Positions 43,108-55,796 of a stretch of 64,000 nt of DNA are shown one piece after another. The stretch is from Asparagopsis taxiformis (lineage: Eukaryota; Rhodophyta; Florideophyceae; Bonnemaisoniales; Bonnemaisoniaceae), in assembly GCA_030407315.1 (NCBI GenBank), contig JALQPE010002214.1, positions 62,001 to 126,000 on the forward strand, read 5' to 3'. Both the position numbers and the translations under genes were made by a program. The notes beneath the pieces were generated by a model. It saw only the letters and a list, made by a program, of their open reading frames with translations, made no database searches and had not been told where the DNA came from. Within the stretch, counting starts at the first letter, position 1, and every line of letters begins with the position of its first letter.

Positions 43108-44993
43108 TGGACATGATGAACGGTGTCTGATACATCATTCTGATCCTGCAGAATAGTTGACATTGCTATGTTGTTAATAGCATGCGAGCTGTCAACATGT
43201 TCAGCTAGTATCTCTCTGTCGGGACACCTGTCTTCGTCTTCGGTACACTCGACATGAAGTTTCTCAAAAGCTTCAAGTTCTGAACATACTTCGGTGTGAA
43301 AATTGTCATCGTGGAGTGGTAGTTGAGCGGGGTCAGGTGAACAGGGGTCATCTACGTTGTGCGCATAACGGTCATAATTTGACACGAGGCTAGCAAGTAG
43401 TGTGACAGCAGGTACACCTTTCTGTAGCTGTCTTGTGACTGCTCCCTTCACGTCACGCTCTTTGCAATCGCGTGCAAAGTGGTCATCAGCATCACATATC
43501 TTGCAAAGCATACGTTTGCCATTCTTGCCAATAGGGTTTTTGCCTTCTTTAGCGCTTGCGCTGCGCGCTTGGCGAAGCGGTTCATGCACGATAGCACGTC
43601 TCGTGACATGGGATGGTGGACGGCCGTATCGCTGATACAGGGTATCGGCTTGGGTGTCATTCTCAGGCTGCAATGACTTCTTCTCTTCGAAGAGTTGCAT
43701 CTTGACACGGAGCGAGGTGACAAATTTGTTGAAGCTGTATCCAGATGAGGTGATATCTGCGATAGCTGCTTCTGCCCATGGCTGTCGGATGACGGCCTGG
43801 CGGAGGAAGTGTGACTTGTTCTCATCGGCGGAAGGCAGGAGGACATTGCGGAGCAAGTGAGTTGATTGTGTCAACGAGTCTTGTCAAGCACTCATCGGCA
43901 TCTGACACATCAGCCTTTCTCCTAATCTTCTCAAACGTCAGAGTACTCAGCTCTGTTAGCACTGACAGTTGACGGGCTTCATTGTCATACTCACCGGTCA
44001 TGACTTCAACCAGTTCGTCGTAGCTCATCTTCGAGTGAGTGTTATCACAGAAGAAGATGCGTGCAGCACCATCAAACAGGTTGATGAAGAAGCGAGTCTT
44101 CTGTACGTATGACAGTTCATACTGCGCCGAGCATATCTCGTAGTCCATAATACTACGTCGAATGGATTGCTGTTTACCTCCAGTAAACTTTGCATCTCGG
44201 AAGTGGGATGATACAGCGGCAGCTTTCCTATGAGAGTCATTCGCGTCTTGGGCGGTAGAAGCAGAGGGTGGCAACTTCATTTTCGCAGGTTTGACACGAG
44301 GTGTCATTGCGTCATTCTCTTCTAGAATCTGGAATGATTTAGGAAAATGGGGCGTATAGCGGCGGTGACTCATTTGTCCTTCTCTCTGTGTGTCCGGCGG
44401 TGGTGTAGACACAGGAGTTGACAAGCGGCGTCTGACTCCATCCTCATTAGCAGGAGTGTCAGGTAGTGACGATCTTCTGTTGGTCGTGTGAGGAGTCGTT
44501 GACGTTGGACTGACAGGGCGGCGAGGTGTCTCTTGCACAGTTTCCGGTAAAGCGTCCGGCACAGTCTGCATGTTGTAGAATTCATCAAGATACTTCTCGA
44601 CCATTTCGTCAGAAGGGTTGTGCACACAGGCGAGCCAAATGAATATACCAGCAGAGGGGTTTGACAGAACTTCATGGCCGAGTCGGTCAGTGATATTACT
44701 AGGAACCTTTAGACAACCATACAACTCAGCAGTTTCCTTCAACAGAATCATAGGGAAAGTAGGGTTTTCAAATAGTTCTTGCGTAAATAACTTCCTTGGA
44801 GGAGGGATCAGTGACAGGATGTAGGCCGTCAGGATCTCTGTGGGCTTTCGGATCCAATCTCATTTGTCTTGAGAGTTTGCAAAGCAGCGAAGCGAAATGT
44901 TTCACCAATGTCAGTGACAGCGTCACATTCATTGCACATCTTGATCAAACGATCGCGTCGGGCCTTCTTGTCCTCGATTGGCGTGTCAGCCAT
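43080..44993 (-). pseudogene. Copia B gag (frameshifted)
   Basis: A start ATG at 44993 (MADTPIEDKKARRDRL) is visible in B but put out of frame in A by a one-base difference. B is broken near 44840 and 43835, at positions where A is intact. An uninterrupted piece runs 44751-43822. The knuckle CKICDADDHFARDC and the C-terminus match copy A. A consensus of the two copies would be about 638 residues. Confidence 0.87.
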
Positions 44994-45032
44994 CACGGTT
45001 CTCTCGCGGCAATACAGACGCTAAATCCGGAT

Positions 45033-45522
45033 TGTCGTAAGCACTGCCTTTCAGCGAGAGGTCACTATCGGACGGCGGTCCAAGCCCCCGTATGTTACCC
45101 GATAGCAACGTATGGTAAACAGACCAGGTCAGTTGTCACGCTCCAAATGGAATGTCAACAAGCGGTAGCGTAGTCAGCGAGCGGGCGGTGGACGAGCGGG
45201 TGCGCGCGTGGGACAGGCAAAGGGGAGCGTGGAACTGCGACAGGAAGGCGTGGAACGTTTGGAAAGTTTGTCGAGAATGGAAGAGTAACAGCGACGCAAC
45301 CTTTGGGTTGAACCGCGTTATTTACTCTATAATTCCATAATCTCTTATCTGGAAAGTAGAGCGGTAAAGGGGATGGCGGGTAGATATAGTAACCTACACA
45401 AGCGAGCGACTCACCGACGGCCGGCTCTCCCGGACGGCGGGTCGAGCGAATTACAGTAGATAGCTGCGACACGGACCTTACAGCTAGGTCCATTGATCCG
45501 GATCGGTCGCGAGATATCGTCA
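45033..45522 (-). repeat. Copia B 5' LTR
   Basis: 490 bp. The sequence just inside it on the minus strand, ATCCGGATTTAGCGTCTG, is the primer-site position but does not start TGG, so it does not look like a standard full-length tRNA 3'-end primer site; an internal tRNA fragment primer is possible. Confidence 0.93.
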
Positions 45523-48026
45523 ATCAGCGATGGTTACATCCGCATGGCTGTGCACAGCGAGTGAATGTGTATTTGTAATACGAATACAAATTTTGTATGA
45601 TGCAGATGGGGTAACTTACAGCAGTGGCCGGATGCCAATGGGTGTTTCACGGCGGTGGCCGCCGTGGCGATTCTGCTGCGCCGTGGCTGCGCTGCACTGC
45701 ACTGCTCACTTCGCTGGGCGGTTGGCTTCCAAATTATTTCAAAAAGATAATCAAATTTGCGGAAATAAACGTGTCATTCACTGCTGCATTGTGACAGTTA
45801 TACCGAACAGACGCCAGGTGGATGGAACAGCCGGCCCCTTTGGTCATGCCGTCCATGCCTACACACACCGAACTCGCTAAACACCTTACAGATAGTAGGA
45901 AAGTAGAGACAGGCTGTCACACGCACACCACCGTCCACCGAGAGGGGAACGAGACTATAATAACCGAGTCCAGTGATCAAGTAAGAATAAAGAGCTACGG
46001 CAATCTCAGTCCAGACACAGTATGTGATCCACCAGGCACATAACGACGCAGTACCGACCCTTCTCTTCGTTAATTAATTGTGGAGCACACGCTCAACTCG
46101 TACAAGTCCAATTCCATCAAATAAGCAGTTGTAGAGGATTTTCATGAACCACTTGCTACAGTCTGCAGCTCATGAGCTTACTCGGAGTGGGACAGACCCG
46201 TTTGCTTGGGAAACCACACCAAAGAAACGAATGAAACACCTACTAGTGCCTCATAGAGAGGCACATCGAAGTGATTGACGCAGCATCATCACAAACATCC
46301 CCTGTCTATCGTCGGAGGCTGTTCCCGTTTGCGGACAGGTGTGACGTTCATTCGTAGCTGAACTGGCTCACTTGTGTCGACTGCAGAGCTGGTATGGATG
46401 TCTGTAACCTTTCTTACTCTTGATGGTGAGTGCGTGAGTGCATCCTGTACTACTAGTAACAATTTGAAGCTCCCTCCGATTGATTCATCCTGCATCTATC
46501 GTACACCTTGAACGTTTCTTTGGTGGTTTCATTGTGGTGATGAATATAGGAGACTATGAAAGCGAGTCATGGAGGGTTTCCATCCATGGTTTGATTTGTG
46601 GTGCAATGACTCTGATATCGATTCGAATCAGGTTTGTGAGCTGTTTTAAGAAAGCACCAAGAGGCGTTCAAACTATCCTGTCTCGGTATTCAGGCTCGAA
46701 GGTACAGTTAGTAGTTTTTGGCTGATCGCTTGCTTGGCTGTATGTTTTGACAAGACAGATACGATAAATTGAGAATGTCGGTTCATTTGATGCTGGGTTA
46801 CAGTTCAGAGGTTGTATTTAGGACCTGAGACCCTGAATGGGTAGAGGAGATAGAACCAACATTGGGTCAGTGACACACTGAAGGTGGGAGTGATACACTA
46901 AAAAGTTTACAACGGGAACTCAGTATGTGAAGGGAGTTCTCAGTGGTGGAATAGGGAAGCAAGAGGTAGTGGAAGAACTTGGCTGCTGGACAGAAGATTG
47001 GCTGTTGTGGATACAGTGACAACTGTAGGGCTCAAATCGACGCTTAGACGTAAAAGCTTGGGAATCATTTCAAACGTCCCGAGTAGTCGTCGTCGGGGGG
47101 GGGGACTGGTGTCGCACGCCTTGATTCTATTAGCCCGAAGCGGTGAAGTGTGTTCACACTACCGAAGACCTCCCTCTGTTCTGGAATCGGTAGGTGGTAG
47201 GGTGGTTGAATCAGACGGGTCTTGATCACTCCTAGACGAATATCAACCAGTGCGGTGGACGAGCCGGCGGTGGCTAGGTTGGATAACGGGAACGGGGAGG
47301 TGCTGTAACGGATTGTCAACCTGGAAAGAGCGTCGCGACACACAGATTGTGTCTGCTACAGATAATCACGCTTGAGCGACACTTGTAACCTTGATCAGCC
47401 TCACATGTGCAGGCGTCGTGTTGGCGCTTCGTGGAAACCCGGTGACCAAGGTACGTGACGCACCGACACTGTCGGTACGCAACGGAACGCTTTCCAAGAC
47501 GGATCGATTGACACGGGCGTGGAAACAGTGCTTCGCCCCTAGATTTGACCTTTATCGTAGCACTAGAGTGGTAATTTGCTCTTTCCTCATTGGAGATTGG
47601 TCACTACTTGTAATAGCGTGTCGGGCCCGAATGGTCCGTTCCGGGGTATCCAACCGGACGGTCTACGCCGGCAGCCGCGATGGTATTAAAATACGTTTAC
47701 AGTTATCAGTCTCCCTACACGTGGCGCATACCACGCTCGCTCGCGCACCCGCCAGTTGTACACAATTTTGAAATATGTAAAAAGGAAACTGCCGGGATGC
47801 AACGGTCACCACTGGCGATTGCATTGAATGGTCGCGTGAGCTGACAAGTGTGTGTCGTCACGCCACCGCGTTACGGCAACTTCTTTGCTCGTACAGCCCA
47901 AGTAGCCCATTGCTTTTTCGATTAGTCGTAAGTGCCCGCCCGTTTCGTGCATTTGTCCCACAAGAATGGTGATCCAACAAGCATCTGAAGGTCCCTCATG
48001 GGAAGGAGAGGGTAATTGAGCACATG
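45523..48026. other. 2.5 kb with no recognisable gene
   Basis: 45790-46019 has LTR-like features (TGTGACAG start, TATAATAA, AATAAAG, then CCAGACACA) and could be a solo or broken LTR, unsupported by a second copy. The remaining stretch has only short open frames without domain signals. Confidence 0.4.
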
Positions 48027-48630
48027 CGTCTGTGTTCTCGGAAATGGACGCGGACGTCCACAACCTCTAGTACACCTAGTATTACTAGGCGGACGTCCAT
48101 GTTCTCCAGTATTTTTGGATGTCCGCCTAGAACCGGACGTCCATGCGGTCTAGTACGTCTAGTATTACTAGGACGACATTCATTGTTTCTAGTACCACGG
48201 ATGTCCCCCTTGGGATGGACTTCCGCCATGTCTATGTCCACCTAGGACGGGCGCCGGTTCAGAAATTCAAAAATTTCGAGCCCAGAAATTTCTGCCGCCG
48301 TGCTCGACATGGATGTCCGCATCCATCACGGCGACCACTCTATTTTTCCTTGTCGGTCGACTCCAATTTCGTCTTTAATTTTTTCATCCTCTCGCTCACA
48401 CCCCCTTCCAGTTGGTGCTCACCTCCCCCGTATTGTACCTCAAACACCCCCAATACCACTCTAGCACGCATTTTCAGCTACCTATCCCCGCTTCCACGGT
48501 GCACACCTCCATTCCATACTTACTTTTCTGCTCTACCGTACAGATTTCGTATAACCAGTCCTCATACTACCTCAGAATAGGGAAAAACACGCCCCTATCT
48601 CCTCGACCATGCTCTCCCCCAACACCTTTG
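48027..48630 (+). repeat. Second copy of the transposon X left end (fragment)
   Basis: Matches 13079-13681 over its full length with about 11 differences that I can count. Homology begins exactly at CGTCTGTG, preceded by an unrelated flank (CACATG), and ends at CACCTTTG, after which the CpG-rich block begins. Either a truncated X or an X interrupted by the next element. Confidence 0.92.
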
Positions 48631-49618
48631 TAGGACCAGCGGGGTGGCGATCGCTAAGGGAGTTCTAGAATTGCAGCCGTGTCAGGGCGAGGTGAACCGT
48701 AACGCGCTGGTTGAACTTGCGTTCGCGCGTCGCTCGGTCGCGCTGGCGAACGGGTGGTACAACGGCGGAACGCGTAGGGAACGATCGCAACACGGGATTC
48801 GCGGGCCGGCGCAAGCCGTGATCTCAGGGTGAGATCACCGAGTAAACTCGAGCACAACGCGATCCACACAGGGGTCGTAAATCCCTGGCCTAGTGGCGTG
48901 CGACGCAACGCGCGCTATCGCGGTGCGACGCGGTTCGACGATCGGTTTATGCGCAGCGCGCACGCGAACGTCGGCGATCGTGAGCAACCCGCACGCAACG
49001 TTGTAACGCAATCGGTCCTCGCGATTCGCTAAACGCTTAACTCGTAGCTGCGAAGATGCTGGCTGTTTATTGGTAAGGTGCGAAGCGGAACGACCATTAA
49101 TAGCTAACTACCTAGGACAGGTTGTCCTTGCGCGGCCGGCCGGCGGCCGCTCGCTCGCACGCAAAAAAAGGGAATATTTGGGAAAAAGACTTTCGTCATA
49201 AAAAACCCAAAAAAGGGGAAATAAAGGGAAATTCGCAAAAGGCGCTACACGTGGCGCCAAGCTCGCAGGTTCGTTCGCGCGCACGCGCTCGCTCGGGCGC
49301 GCCGTGACACGTAATCGGATCGCTACGCGTACGCTCGCTTACTAACTAACTAATTCGCGGATGCATGCGGACTCAGCCAGACGCAGTCGTTACGAGCGCG
49401 CACGCGTCGACCGAATAAATTGTACCACACTCCCCCCGACTAACTCCACAGCGCGTCCTTGCGCGTCATCTTCTCACGCATACCTTCCGCTGCTTCTTCT
49501 CGCGTCTGCTTTTCTCTTTCCTCGTTCTTCTCCTTCGCTGTCACTTTCCTTCCTCTTTCGTTCTCTCTCTTCTACTCACGTTCTCCGTTTCGCCATCGTC
49601 GCCCGCTCCTTCGTCGCG
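48631..49618. other. CpG-rich 5' region of the next gene
   Basis: Composition changes abruptly to CpG-dense sequence (many CGCG, GCGATCG) with poly-purine patches at 49160-49240. No gene; an AATAAA lies at 49414-49419. It could be the leader or LTR of an unclassified element, but no second copy is present to test this. Confidence 0.5.
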
Positions 49619-52438
49619 ATGGCGCACGACGACGAATCTCTTCCTGGCTGGCTCCGTGCCGGCGTCGCTCCTGGCGACGAAATGACGACGCCTACTCGCA
49701 CGCCGACTGCCGCTCCGCGCTTCGCAACTCCTTTGCCGGCAAGTCCTGAGAGCCCGTTCTACCTTCCCTTAGCCCAGGCATCGTCCATCAATGCGCCTGT
49801 TCCGGCGGTCGCGAGCGGTTCCGATGCGAACAGCGTCGATGCGACACCAAACGTCGTCGAGACCGTGGACGTCACGGGTACGCCGGCGTCGGTGACTGGC
49901 GGTCACTCTTCTATCGGCGTTCCTCTCCGCTCCATACCCGCTCCTTCCTCCGTATCCCTTCCGTCGGCCGCGCAAAACGCTCCCATCCCGACGCCGCGCG
50001 CTCGTTACGAAGATCCGTCCGCGTTTCGCTTTCTGCCGCGTACGCTACCAACGTGGTCGGAGCTAAGTCGGCTACAGTATTATCCGCGCCGCTTTCAATG
50101 GGACCGCATCGCCGACGTTAATCGCTACGCCGTCCTGCCCGGTCATCGCAACGCGCAAACGGTATGGGACGCGCGACTTGAATCGGCGTTGTGCGATTTG
50201 GCCGTACCCGCGAACCTGCCATGCGACGCCTATTTCCTCGAAGACGCTGCTGACGAACGGCTCGTACGCCACTTGGCGAGGCTCCGTACAATGCGTCGCG
50301 ACGAATTCGCGCATCTCGATCCGTGGGCGGCGGCGCCAAGCGCTGGCTTCTTATTAGACGGGGGGTTCCGTGGAACGACGTGGAACACGAGGGGGCAACG
50401 AGCGAACCTTGGTTTCTCGACGCGAGTATGCGCCCCGAGGCGCGCCGCGAATTACGCTTGGGTCGCACGTCCGGATACTTCGTCACGCACCGCGACGTCG
50501 AGTTCCGTGAATTCCCTGAAGATCGCATCGGCGCGTTCTTCCCTCGTTACGACGCGCGCGACTGGCCTGAAGCACCCGAATCCTTGTCGGTCCCTTTGCC
50601 TTGCGTCTTCCATTACGCGCCGTCTGTCCTCCTTGGTCTTAACGTTCCTGTCGAAACGCGCTCGTACTTCTGGGCCGTTGCTTTTAGCGAATGGGTCGTA
50701 ATGGTAGCCTGTGCGTGGCTCCATATCGCTTACGTCGAGCGTCGCATAGTGCGTTTAAGCGATAAACTTATCGCTGGGATCGAGCGCGTCGGCGCGTCGG
50801 CGCGTCGGCGCGTCGGCGGTCGTGCGCGGCGGTTCGTATTCTACGGCACACTTGGAAAGTCTTCTATCGGAACATCGCGCTTGCGCATGGGACGAAACGC
50901 CCGTCTTCGACGTCGCGCCGGGTATTGATTTCAACGAAGGCGGCCAATGGTTGCCGTGGAACGCGGAACGCGGCAGTGTGGACTGGGCGCACGGTTCGCT
51001 CGGTGTCCATCATCACACAGAGATTCCGCATCTTCTGTTAAAATCGCCGCGAAACCCGTCGCGCAGCGCGTTCGCGCATCTAGAAGCCCATGACGTCGTG
51101 ACCGTGGATGCTGTATTGTCCGCGTTATCAACCAACGAGCTACACGTGATGCGTGCGACCAACTCGCGAGAGTACGCGCAATACCTCGGCATGGCGGCGT
51201 TGCTTGCCGTAGAGCGTCGTCGCTTTCGAGACGGTCGGTATTCGCTATTTTCGGAGGCACCTCGAGCTCCGATCGACGTTACTCAGCTTGACGCAGCGCT
51301 GCGGGCGGAGTACGTCAAGGTATACAACGAACTGCAGGAACTAAAGAAGGCCACTCAGGGTCAAAGTACTGCGGCGGCGTCGGGCGAAGCGAGCGCTAGT
51401 GGGGCCGCGGCGGGTGCTGCAGCCAACGTAGTTTCGGCCGTGGTTGACGACGCGATAGCAAGTGCGGCCGCGGTCGCTGAAGGCGTGGCATCAACTGCAC
51501 CGGATGCGGCTGAACTGCGAACTCGACTGGCTGAGGCCGAACGAGCCGGTGAAGAAGCGTTTTCGCGCGTGAAGTCCATTGCGCTAGCTCGCGACGACGC
51601 CTTAGTCCGCCTCGACGAAGCGAATCGGGCGCGCGACGCCGCGCACAAGACGCGAGACGAGGCTCTGTCGCTTTTGCAAGAGGCGAGGGAGGCGCTTACA
51701 AAGACCGAGGTCCGCGAGGTGGCGTTAAAACGCAAAGTTGACGAAGATGCGGTGCGTATCGAACGCATGCAGACGGACATCAATACGATGATGGGTCGGG
51801 CGGGCGCGCACAGGAGAAGCGAAGAAGAACTTCGCGCTAAGGTGACGGAACTCCAAACTCGCTGCGACGCGGCTTCGGTGGCGCGCGAAACGGCGGAACG
51901 GGCGCTTGTCGAAGTCGAAACTAACCTTGGGGCCGAAAGGGAGCGAGCGGCTAGTCGCCTTACCGCGGTGCGCGATGAATATCAAGCGCGCGAGCGGGAA
52001 ACCGTACGACAAGTCCAAGATACTATCGAGCGCGCGCACCGTTTGGGTACGGCGTTGAATAACGTCGTGGGTTACCTGCAGCGGTCCCCCGCGGGGTCGG
52101 TTGACGAACAAGAATCGGCCGGTGAAACGCAGTCTGTGAGTGGGCTGCGCGCGGAAGCATCGGTGCGTGGCGCCTCCGAGGGCGTTGGCGTGGGGCGCGG
52201 CGGCGCTCGCCCTACGACGCGTTCGCGTGCGGCTGCAGCCTCGGCGGGTCGGGCAAGCATCCCTCCACTTCGAATTGGCGTACATGATGGGCGCGTCGTT
52301 CGGGTGTTGAATCCCGAGCGGCGACGCGGTCACCAGGCAGATACGGCTTCAAGCCGTGCTCGTTCGCGCGGTACTGCGGGTAGTTCGTCGAGCCGTCGCA
52401 CGCGTCGGGACGGCGACACGCGCGCACCACCGTCTTAG
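49619..52438 (+). pseudogene. Large unrecognised coiled-coil protein, two frameshifts
   Basis: The likely start is MAHDDESLPGWLRAG at 49619. The frame leaves register in a run of six G near 50360, continues one frame over (VPWNDVEHEGATSEPWF...), and returns to the first frame in a 9-bp GCGTCGGCG microsatellite near 50800-50820. From about 50822 it continues to the stop at 52436-52438. Total about 935 residues: Pro/Ser-rich N-terminus, a Trp-rich middle region, a hydrophobic stretch near LGLNVPVETRSYFWAVAFSEWVVMVACAWL (possibly a membrane segment), a long Ala/Glu/Arg coiled coil (51320-52070) and a basic tail. I do not recognise the family; a Gag-like structural protein of an unknown element is one possibility. 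Both breaks lie in simple repeats, so sequencing error is plausible. Confidence 0.6.
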
Positions 52439-53859
52439 TTCTCGTTCCGCTTCGTCGGCTGCTTCGCTGCACCTCCTTCTTAGAATAAACTTGTCTTGCT
52501 TTGTGTTCGCCTTTCGCTCCTTTACCCTTGTCGCTTTCCTCGAATCGCGAATCCTTCGCGCGGCGGCGCGGCCGAAGCATCGTTGCGTACGGCTGGTGCG
52601 CTACCACGTCACAGTGAGGGCGCGCGGGCCGCGGCTTGAAACCGTACTTGCCAGATGTCTGCGTCGCCGTTCGGGGGACACATGTACGACGCGCCTATTG
52701 TACGCGTGCGGAGTCGGGGCGCATGAGGCGGCGGGCGGTCTCTTGCGCCGGCAGCGCAGCGCTCGTGCGTTTTGGCAAGGAAGGTTGGCGAAAGGGAGGA
52801 ATCGCAACGTGCATCTTTCGTCCGATGAGAGTGGGCGCGGGACAAAGGAGGGAGTGCGGTGAGCTGTGAGGGGAGGTTCGTCGCCGTTCGCTCGCGCCGT
52901 CCGCTCGCCGTGCGTGATTCCCTTCGTCGCTCGCTAATTTCGTCGCTTATTCGCTTCGCACTACAGCGCTCGTCGCTTTCGCTGGGTGGATTCGTCGTGC
53001 GCTTCTTGTGACTAGCGCGGGTCGGCGGGGTTCTATTTGGGGGTTTATGCGGGGGCTACGTTTTTAGTAGCATGCCTCCGTCTTTCGTCTTCGTCCTTTC
53101 GCTAGAGGGGGAGGCATGCGCGTAGGTAGCATTTCATTCCCAGTAGAGACCCGCGTCCTTCCAGGGGCTGGCGTCCTTCCACCAAGTCCATACGTTCCGC
53201 TGCCAAGCCGGGCGTGTGATCGACCAATCAGGTGACGACAGCGAGGTACAACCCGTCACGGCGCGAGGGCTCAGCTTGGCGGCGGCGCGATACAGGTGTC
53301 CCATTCCATGGTGCCTTTCTGAGGGGCAGTTTCCGTGGGACGGCCGAATTGCTAGCTAGCCGGGCCAGCCCGCCTTCGCGATGTCAGAGTCGCTCCCCTT
53401 TTTCGCGCGAAAATATGTCGCTGGTTCCAGCGCACTCCGCGGTCCCAGAGGTAGTCGAAAACCAGATAGGCAGCGCTCCATTGTGCTAGGCCAGACCCTT
53501 CTCGAACTTCGGGAGGCCTGCATTGACTTGCGCGTGCGACGATATTGCGTGGGCGACGACGTAGCGGCGCGTGGCGCGAATGCGGCGAAAAATAACCGGG
53601 CGCGGACGTCGAGTATTGCGTGGCGAAACGGAAACAAAAACTTGCGTGGCGCGATAGCGACGATTCTTGCGTGGCGCAATAAGTGGCGGCCCAAACGTGA
53701 GCGGGGGTAGGATGCCATGAAGGCGCACCAAAAACACTTACGCGGCAGGCGTTGCGAGCGCTCGTGGGGCGACTCAGACGCGTGTGCAAATACAAATGTA
53801 GACGGCCGTCAAATCGAGCGCGGTAGTTCGCGTATCCCGTGACGCGTGGCGCTGGCGCT
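52439..53859. other. CpG-rich region downstream, no firm gene
   Basis: Short overlapping open frames on both strands reflect high GC content and show no domain signal. It contains the 53070 hairpin and three copies of TTGCGTGGCG between about 53615 and 53680. Composition switches to AT-rich at about 53870. Confidence 0.5.
53070..53119. repeat. Hairpin with 10-bp perfect arms
   Basis: GCATGCCTCC (53070-53079) and GGAGGCATGC (53110-53119) around a 30-nt pyrimidine-rich loop, with partial outer pairing CTACG/CGTAG. Confidence 0.85.
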
Positions 53860-54712
53860 CAGTGCCTAAAACACGGTTCAGTAATAAAACAGAATAAAAA
53901 AACTAGAACAGAATTTGCTGGATATGGGAAAATGGTAGCGTAAACGGCGCCTAGACTACAGTGCGTAGCACTGTAGAAAGAAATGCTGCCACGTGTGTGT
54001 GGTTCCTGCTATTGTAAAATTAGCGTTGTTCCTTGAATAGTTTACAGCATTGCTACGGTGAAAAACTATTATTGAAACAGCTGCATTGAGTTCCTGTCGG
54101 TTATGCTGTGTTCTGCCTGTGTGGTTACACTGGTCAGTGTTTATTTTAAATCAAATTTCAAGAATTGCACATGACATGCAGTTGCACTTGGCAACCTTGA
54201 GGCAAGCTTGCGCGGCTGTGCTTGTACCATTTGCTCGTGTCCCAATGGCCGTCGCTATTGGCGGGCACCAATTCATCAGCTAGCTGGCTGGTTGTGGGCT
54301 GCTGGCTGTACTAGTTCCCTTGCGAGGATTTTGGGTGAGGCAGGCTGACTTCAGATCATTGTACTACATGTATGGTGATTAGTAGTTTTAGCTGGGGAGA
54401 AATTTACGATTCTGATTTGGAAGATACTGTGCACTAGCTGAAACTATACGCACGCCGACAGCTGCTTTTGTTGCACTATGTCACAAAGAAATGCATTCCA
54501 GGCAGTGTTCGACACTGCAGTGCTGAGTGTTCCTGAGCATATTGGTTCATATCTTAAATTCCACTGCAGTGAGCTGAAATGCGACCTATCGAAGTTTGAA
54601 GCTGCCGCTGACTGATAAGTTTCACGTCCATATACATATGGAAAAAACCATCAAATATTGTTTCCAGTTGTAGTGACTATGAATAGCAAAAAGTGAGATG
54701 ACTTGTCAGTGT
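53860..54712. other. Probable outer part of the left inverted repeat of Z, no gene
   Basis: AT-rich sequence beginning CAGTGCCTAAAACACGG right at the composition boundary, which could be the left end of Z. It holds a hairpin with 9-bp arms CTACAGTGC/GCACTGTAG at 53956-53976. Its right-hand partner would lie beyond the window, so the boundary is a guess. Confidence 0.35.
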
Positions 54713-55415
54713 TTAAGTCAGTGGCTATGTAGACAGATGCCACAAGGATTTCCGACTGATTATTTGATGCGGGCAAACCTGCTGGATACATGGGGAGTCT
54801 GCCAGCAGCGGTAGACTGCCGCTTTAAATACCAGTGTTTAACATCCTGTATCACAGGGGAATAATGCAGTCAGTATGTAGTGTGTAGTAGTGTTGCGCTA
54901 TGAGGACACGTATGATAGGGAAGAAATGATATTTCAAACGGGTACAGCTGTCACATTACTATCATAGGCTGAGCACAAGACGGGGCTGTTCACTGTTCAA
55001 TGAGTCGTGCACATCATTGATGTTATACGATCGTATAACATCGCACGAGCACCTCGAGGTGCTCCGTTGTGTGACAAGGTACACTGTACACTGACCGCCA
55101 ATGAATGAAGCTTTTCTGTTGGTAGAATAGAGTTTGGAGGATGGCTACCATGTTCGGAGGTTGATATACATCACTACAAGTCCGTATTCAAACTGCACGG
55201 GTACGTTTGCGGTATGCATTATATGATGATACCTGAACAATGAAATGCCGTAGAAGATTTCTAGTGGTAACAGAAGTAATATTCAACTTGTATGGAGTAT
55301 ACCATATGCATGTATAGATTTGACTATAGCTTCATCTTCATTTCCTAATGTTGGTTTGACTGTTCTGATTTGGTGCAAGTTCAATTGAACCAGCACAGTA
55401 TGTATAAGTAAGATT
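54713..55415 (+). repeat. Left long inverted repeat of transposon Z
   Basis: Inverted copy of 63298-64000 with few mismatches over about 703 bp. It contains a 24-bp perfect palindrome at 55019-55042 (half-site GATGTTATACGA) and an 18-bp perfect palindrome GAGCACCTCGAGGTGCTC at 55047-55064. It probably continues to the left. Confidence 0.95.
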
Positions 55416-55796
55416 CTTATGTAAGCGCAATAGCAGTCGTGCACAAAGCAAGATATGTTTATTGGATACATGGTTTGTTTATTGCATGCCAATAGCGATA
55501 TATTTCTGCGTGATCATTTGAAGGATAGGTGAAGAGCAATACTGCGGGATCGATTTTAGTTTCCCCGCACCTAAACTACTTCACTGAGGTTAAAAAGAAA
55601 ATTGTTCCAATAGAAAAGCTTCATCTTTCCAGTCTGAGCCATAGAACATAGTACTGTATTGTAATCTTGATTCCCATTCATCAAGTTGTTTCTCTCTAAA
55701 GCCTAGCAACTTGTATACACTATGATTTCATAGTTGTTTAAAATCTTTCATTCTTTTAAAGACGTAGTATAACCAGCGATGAAAACCAATAAGAAG

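Larger units (their letters stand above)
33578..45522 (-). mobile_element. Tandem Ty1/copia array: three LTRs, two internal regions
   Basis: Order on the minus strand: LTR 45033-45522, internal B 39795-45032 (5,238 bp), LTR 39305-39794, internal A 34065-39304 (5,240 bp), LTR 33578-34064. The middle LTR serves both copies. The two internal regions are nearly identical apart from scattered small indels. This layout arises from unequal recombination between LTRs or from insertion next to an existing copy; an assembly duplication is a competing explanation. Confidence 0.92.

Noticed and set aside
45015..45032. Standard initiator-Met primer site for the copia elements
   Set aside because: The sequence after the LTR does not begin TGG and lacks the usual complement; left unassigned.
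48629..49432. 5' LTR of a new retroelement (TGTAGGACC...TACCACA)
   Set aside because: No second LTR in the window and no pol gene; TG/CA alone is not enough.
52356..52862. 168-codon frame and overlapping neighbours
   Set aside because: Open in several frames on both strands because of high GC; no protein-like signal.
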